From: Lophius americanus
Lineage: Eukaryota; Chordata; Actinopteri; Lophiiformes; Lophiidae
DNA length: 64,000 nucleotides
Direction: 5' to 3'
NCBI GenBank assembly: GCA_037951165.1
Contig: JBBDHG010000026.1
Span: 3,142,501-3,206,500 of the forward strand
Part shown: piece by piece, positions 59,801 to 64,000 of the stretch
Position numbering within the stretch: position 1 is the stretch's first letter
Layout: every line of letters begins with the position of its first letter
Notes under the pieces: generated by a model
The model's database searches: none
What the model saw: the letters and a program-made list of their open reading frames with translations, nothing else
Told to the model about the DNA's origin: nothing
Made by a program: the position numbers and the translations under genes

Positions 59801-61464
59801 AATCTGTCTTGTTTTATTACTAAGCAGCAAAATACCCGTGAAATGATTTTTCATTTAAGGTCAAAATTAAAATCAAGAATTTCACTTGAAATTTTAAGAA
59901 AAGGACATTTGCGTTGCTTTGCAGTTTACCCGACCTAAGAGGAATTAAAACAATATGCTCTCTTTAATTTGTCAAAGATAAGAGAAAACTTTTTTTTCTG
60001 TTTTCTTTTTTCTTTAAGGATATTTTCTTTTTAAATATGCATAAATTGCATAGTTTGTGTTTTTCAGTTACACCCTAGCTCAGAATTGTCCTAATTTGTC
60101 TCATTCTGTAAAAAATAAATCATGAGGAATCGTATCGATGACCCAGTATCGGAAATCTTATCCAATTGCGATTTTGGCGTATGGTTACATTCCTGTTAAG
60201 GACACTTGAGGTCTGGTGCCGTTTGGCATTTGCTTGATTTGTCCGGTCAGCTTTTCATAGTGTACATAGACCGCGACAATTTCAAAGTTCTACAGCTGTG
60301 AACTACTGCAATAATGTTTTACTGGCCTACTTTTATGTACGTTGGACTTTTTTAATTCAAATTTGATAATATTTTGCAGATAAAATTTTGCTTGCTTCAT
60401 TGCATCAGCCAGCCAAATTGTACTCGTAAAACTGTTTAACATCTAACGGGTCAAACTGGCCACATACTAGATTATCTGCCTGATAGGATTTTATGTTTTT
60501 ATCTATGGTGACTCAGTAAAAGAAATAATCATAATAATTTTGAAGCCGTTTGGGAACAAATTTCCGACAATTTATAGATGCACATGGGTATCCTAATACA
60601 TATACTTCCTTTTAATCTTTTTTTCTTGCAGCATCATAGACATGATGTAAAAATAATCCAGTCATGGTAAATACAACTCTGAACCTTCCCACCACTTCCA
60701 AACTACGTCATCCTACTTAAATTTATTTGCTTTTTTCTGTAAACATCATCATGACATAATTCTGCTGGAGATGGATTATGCCCCCCACCCCCCACCTCCC
60801 GCCGCCTGCCCTGCACCATTTCTCTGTATATGTGAAAGCTAGTGTTCGTAGCAGGGTGATAAACTCACCAAATTCCCACAAGCAGTTGTAAGGACATGAC
60901 CTTGGTTCACTCCGCGTTCGCTACAGGCCGTTCCATGTGCATCGATCAAGACCCAGTTAATTTACTTTGGGTTTCGTGCCCTTTATCTCCCCGGTCATCA
61001 TCTATCTGCTTTCTTCTTTCTCCTACACTTGTTCCTGTGCCAGACTCTCTTTGCTGTTTAGCTTAACTTAATGGACTCTTCCACATTCAGCTCTGAAGTA
61101 AATAGCTCATGAATGATTGAACGCTTTCCTGTTTGCGTCTACATTTGGGCATGCCCAACCGAGCCTGGTGTCTCCTATGCACCCACTCATGGTCACAAGC
61201 ATTCATATGAAATTCCGGATGCGCCCCCAAATGCTACGGGTGTCTCTGCATCTCAGCTCTGAGCCAGCAAAGAAGACAAAAGGAGCAATAGGAGTGGACA
61301 GAGCACACTGCGTTTGTATGACTCACACGGTCACTGACATTCATATCGCTAGAAATAATGTTACAGTCGCACTCAAAACTTTAATTGCGATGTTTTTGCC
61401 GCAAAAGGCAGGAAACCGTGAGCATTTCAGGTGCCCTTCTCAAACATATATGTAGTATCTTAAG
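59801..61464. other. no recognisable gene; one transposon-end fragment
   Basis: About 60120-60195 (GGAATCGTATCGATGACCC, then GGTTACATTCCTG) resembles a terminus of a DNA transposon with ATCGTATCGATAC-type ends. Open frame 61117-61455 has no recognisable domain. Confidence 0.5.
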
Positions 61465-61640
61465 GAGCCAGTTCATATGGTTGTCTGGGAGGAGACCCCC
61501 GCAGTAGACCCAGAATTCACTGGAGGGATTATATATCTCATCTGGCCTTGGAACGCCTCGGGATCCTCCTGGATGAGCTGGAGAGTGTTGATGGCTAGAG
61601 GGGTGTCTGGAAATATCCTTCTTAGTCTGTTGCCACAGCA
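61465..61640 (+). mobile_element. LINE ORF2 C-terminal fragment, sense strand
   Basis: From 61506 the + strand reads RPRIHWRDYISHLALERLGI, then LLDELESVDG and a stop. RPRxxWRDYISxLAxERLGIxxEELExVAGE is the C-terminus of a very common fish non-LTR retrotransposon group that normally ends soon after a LLPPRDPD-like segment. Here LSLLPQ appears in another frame just downstream. The clade (L2/Rex-type) is uncertain. The open frame read at 61477-61689 in a different phase is a by-product. Confidence 0.78.
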
Positions 61641-62770
61641 AGTGTGGTTGACAAAAAGTAAAAAACTATGTGAAAAAAAAATAAAGTAAAGAATTTGAAA
61701 TTATTAAGTAGACAATCAATGAGACACAATGCTTAAAATGGCTTAAGAAGTGACTCAATGAGTGATTTCAATCCAACGTCCTGCAAATGCAATGGAAGAC
61801 AGGAATATGTGTGTGATACTTAAAAATAAAAAAAAGCACCCCACAGGTAACTATTTAATTGTAAGCCTGCCATCTTTTTTAAAGCAGCTTTATATTTGAA
61901 ATGTTTTAACTCAGCATTCCTGACGCTTGGTCGATTCATCCCTTGAAAACTGGAGTAGAGGCCAGAAGGTCACTGGACTGAACCTCCGGACCAGCTGAGA
62001 AAATAGACGGAAACATTGTTCTGTGACTTCATGTTGGAAACTGGGGGCCACAGCAAGAGTATTAGAGTGACTCTATGCTGAGGAGAAGGCTGCTTCTCAC
62101 CAGCAGCTTGTTAAACAAAGCGTTTCTGAATAAGTAATGGTCAAAACTGATCAATTGTAGTTAAAAATCCTTGTTTCAGTGGCTGCATTTCTGTAGACCA
62201 ACCACAAGCAAGGTGCCCTTTTTCTTTTTGCTCATCAACTGATATTGAAAGGCAGGCATTTCAAATTAAACTGTCAATATGCTCGGATGGAGAATCCCTA
62301 TTTTCTGACAGTATTGGCAACTACCATAAATCTGCTGTCCAACCAAATGTGAAAAAGATATTTTTTGCATTACAGACATTGACATTTTTCACACTAGGTG
62401 CTGCTTTAAACATTTCTTCTTGATCTCCTACTGTCTGCTCTTGAAAACTTTCAGGAAAAGTTACATTCAACTGTATGCTGCTGCATCAATTACATGTTGT
62501 GAACGGCAATGCAATCAGAGAGAAATAGTACAGCTCTAAAAGATAATAGCATTACTCACAAGAAAGAATATGTATTTCTAAGAAACAGAATATCATGGAA
62601 GGAGAATGGAAATGTGTTGGAACTGAATTTTTGACATTTTACAGACTCCTCAGGCTTTTTGTTCAGAGCTGCATTGATACAGTAACTTTGAGAATTGAGG
62701 GATATATGTCATTATTTATACTTTGCCTAAAAGTTTCAAAATCTTAGTAAATGTCAAACTACTCTTCTTC
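61641..62770. other. no recognisable gene
   Basis: A+T-rich sequence, nothing identifiable. Confidence 0.55.
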
Positions 62771-64000
62771 TTATAAATAATAATAATAGTTTAGTAGGGG
62801 GGATTGGCTCTGTATGTAGTGTAGTCACTCACTTATTCAAAGGTCTGTAGTTTGGAACTTAAACCCTGTAGTTTATGTAAGTTGTCCCTCTGAATGAGCA
62901 GGACCTTGCATTTACTGTTTGTGTGTTTGCTTATAATGCCGTGGACAATCCCCTTTAATAGACTGTAATAACAGTAAATAGGGGAGATTTAGCCTCTATG
63001 GCTAATTTGCAACTGTAGTCCCCTGCCAGCTGACAGAGGCACCCTTTAAATAAAAACATTATTATTATCATGATTATTATCATGATACATTATTAAAAAA
63101 GACAGACGTGAAGTAAAAAGTAAACAGCACAATTGCTTCTTACATTAACAAACAGGGAGGGAGAAGAGTGTTACATCATGCAAGAACATATCACTTATAA
63201 GAAGGAACATCAACGCTGTTCATGAGATTAAAACAACATAAATAGTAATAACAGTACAATAACATACGAACATGCGAGCAGTTAGTGAGATTAAGGAGCC
63301 GAATCCATGAACACGTCACATATAATAGAAATGAAGGTTTGCAGTTGTTACTTTCAAACAGGACAAACGTTTAAGTGTATGTTTATGATCCCATAATATG
63401 CAATAATGGGAGCTTGTAAGCTTCTGATGCAGACCTTTGAGGGTTTACTTGTAAAGGGTTGCCAGTGGTTGAAGCGTTGAACTGGTAGTTTGTCCCCACT
63501 TTGAGATAGTATGTTAGATGTGACGGGAGCATGGCATTCAAATCTAATTTGGCAGCAGAAAGGGTCATTGTGTTTCTCGTATATTTAAAGTTGGCTAAAC
63601 AAAGAAGACCCTTTGGCTATCTTCCAATTTTTTACGTGCGCTTTGTGAATATATGAGTTATATGTAGGACAATGTTACATTACTGTCTAGTAAAAAACAA
63701 CCTCCTCACAGTTTTATTTCCTTTAAGTTGAAGGCAGCAACAGTTTAGCCAATAAATGATCTGTTTTGTCTAGAAATGTTCATATATTACTGTGTCAAGA
63801 CAGATGGATGGCAGATTATTAATATATAGATTGAACAGATGTGGGCCAAGTACTGACCCTTGTGTTACTCTGGTGAAAGTTGGTTATTGTCAGTAACATG
63901 TTGACTTCTACCAGTAAGGTATGAGTCAATCCAGAGTGCTAACGGGGAGGAGTCAAAAGCTGACCCAAAGGACCTTGGGGTTGACTGTATCAAAGACTTT
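62771..64000 (-). mobile_element. LINE with RT palm motifs, antisense, cut by the window edge
   Basis: The minus strand starts near 63994 with FDTVNPKVL (RT motif A context, normally AFDTVDHxxL). It continues SYLTGRSQHVTDNNQLSPE, then after a frame change VTQGSVLGPHLFNLYINNL (63816-63871), the RT block before motif C, and DTVIYEHF, the remnant of YADDTVIY with YAD lost. Further on, 63383-63568 is open and contains MLPSHLTYYLKVGTN, the counterpart of the ...SHxTYCLTSW... segment in the C-terminal part of fish LINEs. After the coding part, GGACTACAGTTGCAAATTAG (about 63000-63020) and an (ATT)n-like tail near 62771-62790 look like the 3' UTR and 3' end. Several stops and frame breaks make it inactive. 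An L2/Jockey-type family is likely. Confidence 0.82.

Noticed and set aside
1..64000. CRISPR arrays, bacterial operons or phage genes
   Set aside because: No regularly spaced direct repeats, ribosome-binding sites or dense coding. The repeat content is that of a fish nuclear genome.

Overview
The window reads as nuclear DNA of a teleost fish, probably a percomorph-type genome. The evidence is its repeat content: a tRNA-derived SINE with intact A and B boxes, fish-type LINE reverse-transcriptase remnants, hAT, piggyBac and PIF/Harbinger-like DNA transposon relics, long (CA)n tracts, and overall A+T richness with one CpG-dense patch. Nothing bacterial or viral is evident. No intact protein-coding gene can be supported. 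The longer open frames are low-complexity, antisense to repeats, or have no recognisable domain.

Layout. 1-348: a frame-shifted, coding-like remnant of unknown identity. 1.3-1.7 kb: antisense LINE RT fragment. 4.5-5.0 kb: short piggyBac-derived element carrying about 50 codons of transposase. 9.2-9.8 kb: CpG-rich block with an ETS-type site and a consensus 5' splice donor, the best candidate for a promoter plus first exon on the + strand. If real, most of the remaining 54 kb would be intron 1. 12.4-27.1 kb: several hAT relics of at least two families, a SINE, microsatellites, a 46-bp near-palindrome and a hammerhead-ribozyme-like motif (25,963-26,001). 27.4-34.4 kb: two inverted copies of a Harbinger-like MITE about 6 kb apart. 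37.4-37.9 kb: second antisense LINE piece of the same type as at 1.3 kb. 39.6-41.6 kb: a teleost dispersed repeat and a hAT relic. 44.8-45.2 and 56.9-57.3 kb: further copies of the hAT family first seen at 17.7 kb, each with a decayed BED zinc finger. 61.5 kb: sense LINE C-terminus. 62.8-64.0 kb: antisense LINE with RT motifs, running off the window.

The elements do not work together as a system; they are independent, mostly dead insertions in intronic or intergenic DNA. The points most worth checking are the candidate promoter/first exon, the ribozyme-like motif, the splice-acceptor-like junction in front of the piggyBac fragment, the perfect hairpins, and the coding-like stretch at the left edge. 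All family assignments come from reading translated motifs by eye; no database search was run.
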